From an uncultured Ruminococcus sp. (GTDB taxonomy: Bacteria; Bacillota; Clostridia; Oscillospirales; Ruminococcaceae), in the NCBI GenBank assembly GCA_900551505.1, contig URWK01000058.1:1-7528 (forward strand): 7,528 bases of DNA, read 5' to 3'. The translations under genes and the position numbers were made by a program. Numbering within the stretch: the stretch's first letter is position 1; each line of letters begins with the position of its first letter. The notes under the pieces were generated by a model. That model had not been told where the DNA came from. It saw nothing but the letters and a program-made list of their open reading frames with translations, and did not search any database. Of this stretch, positions 1 to 5,996 are shown one piece after another.

Positions 1-186
1 GGTGGTGTGAGTTACGCCCAGAATGTCGGTAATTGTTTCAGTATCAGGATTGAATTCAATGGAACTATCCTCAACTTTTACACCTACTGCTTCCCATTCC
101 GGTGCTGATGATGTTCCCACGTTTACATAAGTTATCATCTGTTTTCTGAGAATTTCGCCTGTACCTGTTATAAATTCAAAAGCCAT
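1..186 (-). CDS. Phage major tail tube protein (N-terminal part, cut by window edge)
   Basis: The first 62 codons of a gene that runs off the left edge; the protein begins MAFEFITGTGEILRKQM. It resembles the tail tube subunit of siphophage-type prophages in Firmicutes, the protein that stacks in rings to form the tail channel. The visible part contains a segment near residues 30-55 (VGVKVEDSSIEFNPD) of the kind found in tube proteins. The start is fixed by an AAGGAGGG ribosome binding site that overlaps the end of the upstream gene, with a 2-base gap between the two genes. Its place directly after the tail-terminator-position gene fits the usual order of connector, closure protein, tail terminator, tail tube. 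The family call rests on the N-terminus and position only, because the rest is outside the window. Confidence 0.7.
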   Translation of the reverse strand, partial: MAFEFITGTGEILRKQMITYVNVGTSSAPEWEAVGVKVEDSSIEFNPDTETITDILGVTHTT

Positions 187-188
187 AG

Positions 189-575
189 TTAGCCCTCCTT
201 GTCATATTCTACAGAAATCTGTAGCTGATATTGTATAATATCCTGAAAATTTCTGTTTGGTATCGAGTAAATCATTCCGTTTCCTGTTGTAATTTTTGTA
301 ATTGGCGGTTCTGTCCGGTCTTCGAGCCACAAGGCAAGTTCCAGTAGCTGACCGCTGTTGTTAAGCCTGTCATAGTCGTTGAGCGACTGGAACGCCGTAT
401 AAAGTATGAAATCGTGCTTGCGTGTCTGATTTCCGAGGATATCCTGCCTTACAAGACTGTCGCCGATGGAAGAAAGTCCCCAGCTGTTTTCTTTGTCTTC
501 TGAAAAATCTATGTGTATTTCGCCATGCTTAGCGTATCTTGTAAGGATATTTTTCACTTGTTCGACAATATTCAT
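189..575 (-). CDS. Tail-terminator-position / minor capsid protein (Minor_capsid_3-like)
   Basis: A 128-residue protein with no signal peptide or membrane segment. The central stretch LYTAFQSLNDYDRLNNSG followed by LLELALWLE resembles small phage proteins annotated as minor capsid protein, Minor_capsid_3 type, which lie just before the tail tube gene. Proteins in this position usually cap the tail tube or join it to the head. The ATG overlaps the previous stop codon by 4 bases (ATGA), with GGAGG six bases upstream, so translation is probably coupled. Gene order supports a tail terminator role, but no catalytic or binding motif is visible. The exact function is inferred. Confidence 0.6.
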   Translation of the reverse strand: MNIVEQVKNILTRYAKHGEIHIDFSEDKENSWGLSSIGDSLVRQDILGNQTRKHDFILYTAFQSLNDYDRLNNSGQLLELALWLEDRTEPPITKITTGNGMIYSIPNRNFQDIIQYQLQISVEYDKEG

Positions 576-988
576 ATCCTGCCTCCCGAAATTTGGGCGA
601 CACCTCTGAGAATTTCCTCTTTTTTGTCGGCTTTCATTCTCTCAAACCACATCTTTCCTGCCATCGGGTGACGGTCTTTGGAGTATCTTAACGGCGTTTC
701 TGTAAGAACTTTACTTTCGCCGTGCCTTGCCCAAGCCGAACCCGTAACGCTTGAAACCATCAGCAGTCCATAATATTGGTAACGGGCGTAGGGAACTGTG
801 TATTTTATCGTGCCACTGCCGATAACCGTTGAATTTGTGGTGTTTTTCTCAAGAATTCCGTTTCTGAAAGGCGTGTAAGGCTTCATAAGTCTGATGCATT
901 CGCTGTCAATGAATTGCTGTACTTTTCCGTTTGGTTCAAGTCCTCTCACTGCAAGAATTTCATTTATCGGTTTAATTTTCAATTTCAT
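572..988 (-). CDS. Phage minor capsid protein, Minor_capsid_2 / HK97 gp10-like
   Basis: A 138-residue protein read from MKLKIKPIN. A longer open frame begins at 1033 but would overlap the upstream gene by 38 bases, so the ATG at 986-988, just past that gene's stop, is preferred; its ribosome binding site (AGTAGGT) is weak. Residues about 45-100 carry the pattern typical of this family: a proline-rich turn and short Gly segment (PYTPFRNGIL), then TVPYARYQYYG, and a late MWFERMK helix. Such proteins act in head completion or head-tail joining. The gene sits in the expected order between the closure-position and tail-terminator-position genes. The next gene overlaps its stop by 4 bases. Confidence 0.72.
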   Translation of the reverse strand: MKLKIKPINEILAVRGLEPNGKVQQFIDSECIRLMKPYTPFRNGILEKNTTNSTVIGSGTIKYTVPYARYQYYGLLMVSSVTGSAWARHGESKVLTETPLRYSKDRHPMAGKMWFERMKADKKEEILRGVAQISGGRI

Positions 989-995
989 AGTGTAC

Positions 996-1352
996 CTACT
1001 TTGCCGTAATCTCAATATGAGAAAGTCCGCCAAACATAAAATCCGAAATTTCCGAAACCGTAACGAACTTGTACATTTGGCGGAATTGCTTCATACTGTC
1101 AGAAATCGTGCTTTCTGAAGTGTTGTCGAACTCGAATTCACAATTACCTTTTACAAGAATATCCTTTGCAGGCGTTTCGGGAACGATTTGGGCAGAAAAA
1201 AAGAACACCGTAGTGTTGTCAGAACTTTCAAGAAGCTTATTGACAATGCTCTTACTGTGTCCTTCCTGCCAGTAAACATTTTGTATAAAGTGCCTTGTAT
1301 AACCGCCTGTTTTCTGGTTGTATTTGTACAATGTACAATCTGAATTTGTCAT
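996..1352 (-). CDS. Head-tail joining-position protein of unrecognised family
   Basis: A 118-residue protein starting MTNSDCTLYKYNQK. The upstream gene's stop overlaps this ATG by 4 bases (ATGA), and a GGGAG ribosome binding site lies 7 bases before it. The frame is open further to 1394, but that extension lies inside the previous gene and is not needed. I do not recognise a firm family. The protein alternates beta-rich segments (TTVFFFSAQIVP, CEFEFDN) and ends with SHIEITAK. Its place between the gp6-like connector and the Minor_capsid_2-like gene is where head-closure proteins usually lie, so a role in sealing the head-tail joint is inferred from position only. Confidence 0.6.
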   Translation of the reverse strand: MTNSDCTLYKYNQKTGGYTRHFIQNVYWQEGHSKSIVNKLLESSDNTTVFFFSAQIVPETPAKDILVKGNCEFEFDNTSESTISDSMKQFRQMYKFVTVSEISDFMFGGLSHIEITAK

Positions 1353-1726
1353 TTTCTCACTCCCGCATAGAGAAGCCCCGTTCCTGTAAACCATTTAAAG
1401 ACAATTTCCTTAATTTTGTCCTTACATAACTGCAAAGCTGCGGACTGGTCTGAGTAGCTCACCGACCAACTGCCGACTGTTTCGGAAGCTTTTCCGGCAC
1501 TTTGATTTTGCTGTTTTTCGGCGTTAAAAATCATTTCCGCAAGCTCACAACAACAAAACTTCACCGCTTCGGGAATGTCGGCTTCATCAATGTTCCAGCC
1601 CGCAAATTTCTTGATTTCCTGCGTTGCCTGACGTGCGTAAAAATCGAAAGAGGCGGTATTTATCACCGCCTCTTTTCCACAAAGATATTGAGTTGTATAA
1701 AAGTCCTTGTCAGCATATGAAATCAT
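1349..1726 (-). CDS. Head-tail connector protein, gp6-like
   Basis: A 125-residue protein, mostly helical, directly downstream of the major capsid gene. The stretch DFYARQATQEIKKFAGW and then DIPEAVKFCCCELAEMIF matches the layout of gp6-type DNA-packaging/connector proteins, in which helices assemble a ring under the portal. An unusual triple cysteine (CCC) lies near residues 58-60. The start ATG follows an AAGGTGA ribosome binding site placed over the capsid stop codon, with a 9-base gap. The stop overlaps the next start as ATGA. Family assignment is by pattern and position. Confidence 0.7.
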   Translation of the reverse strand: MISYADKDFYTTQYLCGKEAVINTASFDFYARQATQEIKKFAGWNIDEADIPEAVKFCCCELAEMIFNAEKQQNQSAGKASETVGSWSVSYSDQSAALQLCKDKIKEIVFKWFTGTGLLYAGVRK

Positions 1727-1735
1727 GCTATCACC

Positions 1736-2701
1736 TTACTTCTTAAACTTAGCAAGAACAACTTTAGACTGGTCGGAAAGTGCAACCGTATAGTGTTTGT
1801 CGGCTGAAATCGCCGTTTTTCTCGCAAAGGAAATTCTGTCGCTCTCAATATTTGTATCTCTTTTGAGGTAAATCGTGAGTGCGGAAGTTTCGTCTTCGGT
1901 TTCGCTGTCTGCGGTCAGCTTGATAATTGGGTTAAAATAACAAGCTGTGGTAACTTTGGTGACTTTGTCGCCGATTTTTGCATTCGGAAGCGATTTCTGA
2001 ACGGTCGCAATATCGGAAGAAGTCGTTGCCGTGCCTGATTCATCGAACTTGTACCACTCGTCAAAAATGGGAACTTTCTTTGAAACTACCACTCTTGTGT
2101 TGGCAATCATGCCTATTTCGCCTTTCATCATGACGTTTGCAGGGTACTTATCGGCGGAAATGAAATCGCTGTCCTTGCGAAGCTGAGTGACCTGGTTTGG
2201 GTGGATAAACATCGCCTTTTCGGTGTTTGTTTCTTCCTGTAATACTCCGATAGCGTCAATAATTCCTGCATATTTAATAATGCTTGCCGAGCCGTCATAT
2301 GTAAGTTGTGCGGTCTGAAGTGCGTCCATTGCATCGTTGTCCACCTTTGAAGCTATGGACAAAGCTATCTGGTTGTTTGTTTCGCCGACAGGGTTTCCAT
2401 AACCTGAAAGAACGACTTCATCGGTAAGTTCCACGGCTTTCATGGCTTTCTTAACTTTGGCTGTTGTGGTCGAAGCTGTAAGTTTAACCGTTTCGGCTTC
2501 CACACCTTCCGCAACGTCCACGGCATCACCGATATAATTGTACTGCGGAACTGTGATGGTGTCACCCGGCACACCCTGCAAGGTGGTATCAATCTTCGCA
2601 AACGGGGCGACTACAAGCTTTTTGGGGATTTTTGCGGAAATTATATCCGCCATAACTTCCGGGTCAATAAGGTCTGAGATTTTTGTTGTCTGACTTGCCA
2701 T
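1736..2701 (-). CDS. Major capsid protein, N4-gp56 type (HK97-fold)
   Basis: A 321-residue protein that forms the head shell. The N-terminus (ISDLIDPEVMADIISAKI, residues 8-25), then the VPGDTITVPQYNYIGDAVDV segment and the VKKAMKAVELTDE segment, are recognisable as the N4-gp56-type major capsid family, a branch of the HK97 fold. The length is normal for clostridial prophage members. No N-terminal prodomain or protease is visible, so maturation probably uses the separate scaffold encoded just upstream. The start has a GAGGT ribosome binding site about 11 bases away, 5 bases after the scaffold stop codon. The gene looks intact. Confidence 0.9.
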   Translation of the reverse strand: MASQTTKISDLIDPEVMADIISAKIPKKLVVAPFAKIDTTLQGVPGDTITVPQYNYIGDAVDVAEGVEAETVKLTASTTTAKVKKAMKAVELTDEVVLSGYGNPVGETNNQIALSIASKVDNDAMDALQTAQLTYDGSASIIKYAGIIDAIGVLQEETNTEKAMFIHPNQVTQLRKDSDFISADKYPANVMMKGEIGMIANTRVVVSKKVPIFDEWYKFDESGTATTSSDIATVQKSLPNAKIGDKVTKVTTACYFNPIIKLTADSETEDETSALTIYLKRDTNIESDRISFARKTAISADKHYTVALSDQSKVVLAKFKK

Positions 2702-2706
2702 AATTT

Positions 2707-3225
2707 TTATACCTCATCTTTCATTTTTTCATAGATTTCAGGGTTTTTCTTTTTAAGTTTCAACCTCTCGGCGTAACCCATTCTACTGAAAAGTTCTTTT
2801 GTAAGCCCCATAATTCCGCCCTGTGTGGAAGTCGGGGCAACTGGATTGAGAATAGGCTCGTTGCTCTTAAAGGCGTCTGCATGGGTTTCCTTGAATTTCT
2901 TTACAATCTCATCACCTCCAATAAGCTTGTCACCGTCAAATTTAAGCCCTGCTTCCGTCAGCCTGTCGGAAATGTATTTTTCGTAGATGTCGTCTTTTAG
3001 ACCGAGCGACTTAACATAAGCGGAAATCTTTGTATTATACTCAAAGTCCTTGCGTTCCTGCTCTGACTGCTCCCACTTTTTTTTGAAGTCCTCAGCACTT
3101 GCCTTGATTGCCTCAATGTCTGTTTCCTGATAGCTTTCAAGCTGTTTCTTTACGTCCTCAAGCTGGCTTCTCAGAGCTTCGTATTCCTGCTCCGAGTAAG
3201 TCTTTGGTTCGTTTCCTTCTGTCAT
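2707..3225 (-). CDS. Capsid scaffolding protein, GP20-like
   Basis: A 172-residue, highly charged protein that should guide assembly of the major capsid protein encoded immediately downstream. Residues about 10-65 are Glu/Lys-rich and look like a long coiled coil. Next come SAYVKSLGLKDDIYEKYI and a Gly-rich turn (FDGDKLIGGDEIVKKFKETH), the layout of the Phage_GP20 minor structural/scaffold family. The C-terminal basic stretch YAERLKLKKKNPEIYEKM would be the capsid-binding end. A longer open frame starts at 3255, but that start sits against the U-tract of a terminator and lacks a ribosome binding site. The chosen ATG has AGGAGG 7 bases upstream. Confidence 0.82.
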   Translation of the reverse strand: MTEGNEPKTYSEQEYEALRSQLEDVKKQLESYQETDIEAIKASAEDFKKKWEQSEQERKDFEYNTKISAYVKSLGLKDDIYEKYISDRLTEAGLKFDGDKLIGGDEIVKKFKETHADAFKSNEPILNPVAPTSTQGGIMGLTKELFSRMGYAERLKLKKKNPEIYEKMKDEV

Positions 3226-3232
3226 TTTTCTT

Positions 3233-3238
3233 CCTCCT
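3233..3238 (-). promoter_or_regulatory. Ribosome binding site that fixes the scaffold start
   Basis: A perfect AGGAGG, 7 bases before the ATG at 3225, decides between this start and the longer frame from 3255. It lies about 17 bases after the U-tract of the preceding terminator, so there is no room for a separate promoter between them. Confidence 0.85.
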
Positions 3239-3256
3239 TTTTTGTTTTCGGGCATG

Positions 3257-3285
3257 AAAAAAGCACCCTTTAAGAGTGCCTTAAA
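3257..3285 (-). terminator. Intrinsic terminator after the toxin/immunity-like pair, before scaffold
   Basis: On the minus strand GCACTC (3279-3274) pairs with GGGTGC (3268-3263), including one G-U pair, around a TTAAA loop. Flanking AAG/TTT can extend the stem. A run of six T (3262-3257) follows at once. It lies just beyond the stop of the 62-residue gene and just before the scaffold ribosome binding site, so it splits the capsid operon in two unless polymerase reads through. Confidence 0.8.
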
Positions 3286-3290
3286 AATTT

Positions 3291-3479
3291 TTACTTGTTA
3301 TTTTTATGTTGCTTTCTTTCTTCCAACACTTTCAAGATATAGTCCAAATCATCAAGAGGCTCAAACCCCATACCTATTTTTAATCTATATATAGCGTCCT
3401 GGTTACTTCCATCAAGAGAAAACATAGATAATCTTTTTCTTATTTCCTCATTCGTTTCGGGTTTTTTAGCTTTCTTCAT
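3291..3479 (-). CDS. Small charged protein, candidate immunity partner of the upstream capsid-toxin fusion
   Basis: A 62-residue protein, rich in Lys and Glu, with no signal peptide or membrane segment. I do not recognise its family. The pattern is a basic N-terminus (MKKAKKPE), helix-like NEEIRKRLSMF, a middle segment (DAIYRLKIGMGFEPL), and DLDYILKVLEERK. Its ATG lies inside the last codons of the minor capsid/JAB-like gene (14-base overlap), with a GAGGTGG ribosome binding site about 7 bases upstream, so it is a deliberate gene and translationally linked. An intrinsic terminator follows. Small genes placed right after phage MuF-type toxin fusions are typically immunity proteins, so that role is inferred from position. 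It shares the AT-rich composition of the toxin-like domain and not that of the capsid genes. It could instead be a small regulator. Confidence 0.72.
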   Translation of the reverse strand: MKKAKKPETNEEIRKRLSMFSLDGSNQDAIYRLKIGMGFEPLDDLDYILKVLEERKQHKNNK

Positions 3480-4818
3480 ATATAAACCACCTCTTTTTTA
3501 AAATAATTTCTTTAACAACTTTATCATACTCCTCATCTGTTTCATTTGGTGCTTTTTCTTTAACTATTTTTATAATCCCTTGTTTAACTTCTTCTTGGTC
3601 ATAGCAATCGGACTTTGTTAATTGCAATATTTTCCCGTTATGTTTGACTACTGAGATTGTCTTTATTGAAATATTATTTACAAAAAATGAAATATCATTC
3701 AAAGAGAAACTACTATTCTTAGGGTGATTGTGCATAACATAAAGATTTCGCTGATAGGTAAGCATATCAATAGCTTCACAAGATGAAAAATCAAGAGTTG
3801 ATTCTTTACCTATACTTTCAACTTGTTTACTAAAGTCAGAGGATAAAATAAAAGCACATTCTGCCCCAGGGTTGTTCTTTCTTGCATAAAGCAATAACTC
3901 TTTGTGTTTTTGGCATATTATCTGATTTTCTTCATTACTGTAAGCCACACTGTCAACAGGCTTGACCTTATCAATTGATACATCTGTTATGGGCTTAACT
4001 GTTCTATTTTTTCTGCTTTCCTCTATTGTACTTGTATTTTCAGTAAAAGTCAAGTTATTTTCTTGGTTTGCAGGCGAATTTTCTGGAGGTGTAGGAGGTG
4101 TCGTTTCAGTTTGCCTTGAAATCGCTTTTTCTTTCCAGCGATAGATTTTCCCTTGCCATACCTGATGTGAGGGTCTTGCCCCTCTGTGCCACGAAACCTC
4201 AACGTATTCCGTCTGCAAGATTTCCATGTTCTGTTCCGTAATCTTCGCCGTAACCTGATTAACGCCCGTCATAACCGCACGTCTGACCGCAACAGGCACA
4301 CGATTGTGATGCCCGCTTGCGTAGTCTATCCACCTCAGACCACTGTCAGTCATTTCCTGAACGGTTCTTTTTAAAACCGTGTTGTAGTCGAAGCTTCCGC
4401 TTGTGATGTCAAGAACCGCCTTGTCAAGCGTCTTCTGATAGTAATCGGCTATCGGCTGAAAAGTAAGCTTCCCGTCAGGCTGTCTGACCGCAAAACCCAT
4501 CGACTGCGTGATATTTTTAATGTCGCTGTTTGTCTGCTTTTTGACAGCTTCCACAAGCTGTTGTAGTTGCTGATTTTCGGCATACGGAATAAAGTCCCTG
4601 CCTGTCGCTGTGTACAAGTCCTTATCGGCGTTGTAGCCTTTCCGGATTGCTCCGCTGTAAAGGTCGTCAATTCCTTGCTCAGAAAGCTGTAAGGCTTGCT
4701 GTATGTAATCCTTAATCGCTTTCTTGCTTGCTCCCATTTCTGAAAGTCTTTGTATCTGCAAGTCTGCCGTGCTTGTAATTTCGCTGTTTATCCTGATTCT
4801 TCGGACAATGTCTTCCAT
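3466..4818 (-). CDS. Minor capsid protein (MuF position) fused to a C-terminal JAB/JAMM-like domain; 5' end lost at the IS junction
   Basis: 450 residues read from the first available ATG. Residues 1-225 resemble Phage_min_cap2 minor capsid proteins, including the hallmark SWHRGARPSHQVWQGKIY at 209-225. The usual Cys-containing continuation of that family is missing and is replaced by a Pro/Thr/Asn-rich linker (about 232-295). Residues about 296-450 form a different domain with MHNHPKNSSFSLND at 362-375: H363, H365 and D375 fit the metal site of JAB/JAMM metalloproteases, and E320 in GAECAFIL is a possible catalytic Glu. This is the design of phage MuF polymorphic toxins. In-frame codons upstream of the ATG (LKNLENRI) look like family sequence up to the IS end at 4842, and no good ribosome binding site precedes the ATG, so the true start has been lost. 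The C-terminal part is far more AT-rich than the N-terminal part. Confidence 0.82.
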   Translation of the reverse strand: MEDIVRRIRINSEITSTADLQIQRLSEMGASKKAIKDYIQQALQLSEQGIDDLYSGAIRKGYNADKDLYTATGRDFIPYAENQQLQQLVEAVKKQTNSDIKNITQSMGFAVRQPDGKLTFQPIADYYQKTLDKAVLDITSGSFDYNTVLKRTVQEMTDSGLRWIDYASGHHNRVPVAVRRAVMTGVNQVTAKITEQNMEILQTEYVEVSWHRGARPSHQVWQGKIYRWKEKAISRQTETTPPTPPENSPANQENNLTFTENTSTIEESRKNRTVKPITDVSIDKVKPVDSVAYSNEENQIICQKHKELLLYARKNNPGAECAFILSSDFSKQVESIGKESTLDFSSCEAIDMLTYQRNLYVMHNHPKNSSFSLNDISFFVNNISIKTISVVKHNGKILQLTKSDCYDQEEVKQGIIKIVKEKAPNETDEEYDKVVKEIILKKRWFIYEES

Positions 4819-4841
4819 TATCCGATTTTCGAGGTTCTTAA

Positions 4842-4860
4842 GGAAACACTGAACAAAAGC
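4842..4860. repeat. Probable left terminal inverted repeat of the IS
   Basis: GGAAACACTGAACAAAAGC starts at the point where the in-frame minor capsid sequence ends, and is flanked by TTAA at 4838-4841. Starting with GG and containing GAACAA is similar in style to IS5-group ends. The best right-end counterpart (minus strand, about 5997-5978, AGAAAAAAGGCAAAAAAGCA) matches about 14 of 20 positions but is low complexity, so the pairing is not proven. Confidence 0.5.
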
Positions 4861-4892
4861 ACAGTTGAAAAAGCAAATCGATAATTACGATT

Positions 4893-4928
4893 AAAACAGC
4901 AGTATTTTGACTAAAATACTGCTGTTTT
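4893..4928 (-). terminator. Strong bidirectional intrinsic terminator at the end of the IS
   Basis: A perfect 16-bp inverted repeat (4893-4908 against 4913-4928; AAAACAGCAGTATTTT) around a 4-base loop. T-runs flank it on both strands. It lies 50 bases past the transposase stop codon. It is expected to end transposase transcripts, and would also block phage transcription into the capsid genes unless polymerase is made terminator-resistant. An outer pair, GTTGAAAAA at 4864-4872 and its complement at 4925-4933, offers an alternative longer fold. Confidence 0.88.
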
Positions 4929-4977
4929 TCAACTTTTCAAGCTTCATTTGAAGCCAATTATCCGCAAAAGGGTACAC

Positions 4978-5964
4978 TTATCCCCTTATAAGTGCCTTCT
5001 GACTTTTTATTTGTCCACGTTTTACCATCAGCAGATTGGCACACGCAAACAGCACATTCAGCTTGTTGAAATTTTTCGCAAGTCCCTGATATCGAACTTT
5101 TCGAAAGCCAAATGTGTCTTTGATAATTTTAAAAGCATGTTCTACTTTGCAACGTACAGCGGATTTTCGGTTTTCAATGTAACGTTCCCAGTCAATCGCA
5201 TGATCAGATACTTGCTGCAGGCTTTTCGGACGGCGGCTGATGCGAAAATCGATCTTACGAAAATGTTCGTTGTTTTTGATTTCATCCCGTTTCTCAATTC
5301 CAATATATCCGCTGTCTCCATATGCAACATGATCGTCCTCCCACAGTAATTTGTGCGCTTCGGTTATATCGTGTGCATTGGCTGTGATTGTATGCACCAA
5401 ACCACTTCCGGAATCCACACCAATGTGGCATTTCATCCCGAATTTCCATACATTCCCCTTTTTGGTCTGATACATTTCCGGATCTCGTTTCTTCTCTGTA
5501 TTTTTGGTTGAACTCGGTGCAGAAATAATGGTTGCATCTACGATCGTACCGCCGTGCATGATATGCCCAGTAGCTTCCATCACACGATTGATCGCCTTGA
5601 AAAACACTTTCCCCAGATGGTTTTCTTCCAGCAAATGACGGAATTTCAGAAGCGTTGTTGCATCCGGAACCTGTTCCTCCATAAAGTCGATATTCATGAA
5701 TTTCCGGAATGCATAGCTGTCATAGATTGCATCTTCCACACCCTCGTCAGAGAGATTGAACCAGATCTGCAACAGATACATCCGTAGCATTTTTTCGATT
5801 CCTTTTGTAGGTCTGCCACGCTTGCCGTTCGGATAATACGGGCGTACAAATTCTACCCATTCTTCCCACGGAATAATCTCATTCATGATGTCCAGGAATT
5901 CTTCCCGCTTCGTTTTCCGCTTTCTCAGGCTGTACTCATAATCGCTGAATGTCATCTGGCTCAT
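4978..5964 (-). CDS. IS5-family DDE transposase
   Basis: A 328-residue transposase that cuts and joins the IS ends. It appears full length. The N-terminal part holds a helix-turn-helix-like DNA-binding region with GKRGRPTKGIEKMLRMYLL (47-65). The catalytic triad is readable: D143 in IVDATI, D217 in YGDSGY and E275 in RCKVEHAFKIIK. R271, E275 and K282 keep the R-(3)-E-(6)-K spacing of IS4/IS5 elements, with Ser instead of the usual Tyr at 268. The C-terminal FGFRKVRYQGLAKN is also typical of IS5. The start has AGGAGG about 9 bases upstream; M4 is an alternative. No frameshift or internal stop is present, so it may be active. The protein ends 50 bases before a terminator. Confidence 0.93.
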   Translation of the reverse strand: MSQMTFSDYEYSLRKRKTKREEFLDIMNEIIPWEEWVEFVRPYYPNGKRGRPTKGIEKMLRMYLLQIWFNLSDEGVEDAIYDSYAFRKFMNIDFMEEQVPDATTLLKFRHLLEENHLGKVFFKAINRVMEATGHIMHGGTIVDATIISAPSSTKNTEKKRDPEMYQTKKGNVWKFGMKCHIGVDSGSGLVHTITANAHDITEAHKLLWEDDHVAYGDSGYIGIEKRDEIKNNEHFRKIDFRISRRPKSLQQVSDHAIDWERYIENRKSAVRCKVEHAFKIIKDTFGFRKVRYQGLAKNFNKLNVLFACANLLMVKRGQIKSQKALIRG

Positions 5965-5996
5965 TTCTCTTTTCCTCCTGCTTTTTTGCCTTTTTT

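Larger units (their letters stand above)
4842..5996 (-). mobile_element. IS5-family insertion sequence (right boundary uncertain)
   Basis: Contains one intact IS5-type transposase and a strong terminator, oriented like the phage genes. The left boundary is placed at 4842, where minor-capsid-like coding sequence stops making sense and the end-like sequence GGAAACACTGAACAAAAGC begins. The bases just outside are TTAA, which fits the YTAR target of the IS5 group. On the right, only about 32 bases separate the transposase start from the stop codon of the next phage gene, and no clear matching inverted repeat or TTAA duplication is found. The right end may therefore be degenerate, truncated, or inside the neighbouring gene. 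The boundary given is the outermost position before that stop codon. Confidence 0.75.

Noticed and set aside
894..1720. Plus-strand open frames at 894-1118, 1069-1275 and 1502-1720
   Set aside because: They lie antisense to well-supported head genes, lack ribosome binding sites and show no recognisable protein pattern.
2707..3255. Longer scaffold protein starting MPENKKGG at 3255
   Set aside because: That ATG directly follows a terminator T-run and has no ribosome binding site, while the ATG at 3225 has a perfect AGGAGG.
3962..4374. Plus-strand open frames, one with a membrane-like hydrophobic N-terminus (MTLSIDTSVMGLTVLFFLLS)
   Set aside because: The hydrophobic look comes from reading the AT-rich linker region backwards. 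It is antisense to the capsid/JAB-like gene and has no ribosome binding site.
4948..5787. Plus-strand open frames inside the IS
   Set aside because: They mirror the transposase gene in another frame. The real coding frame has the full DDE triad.
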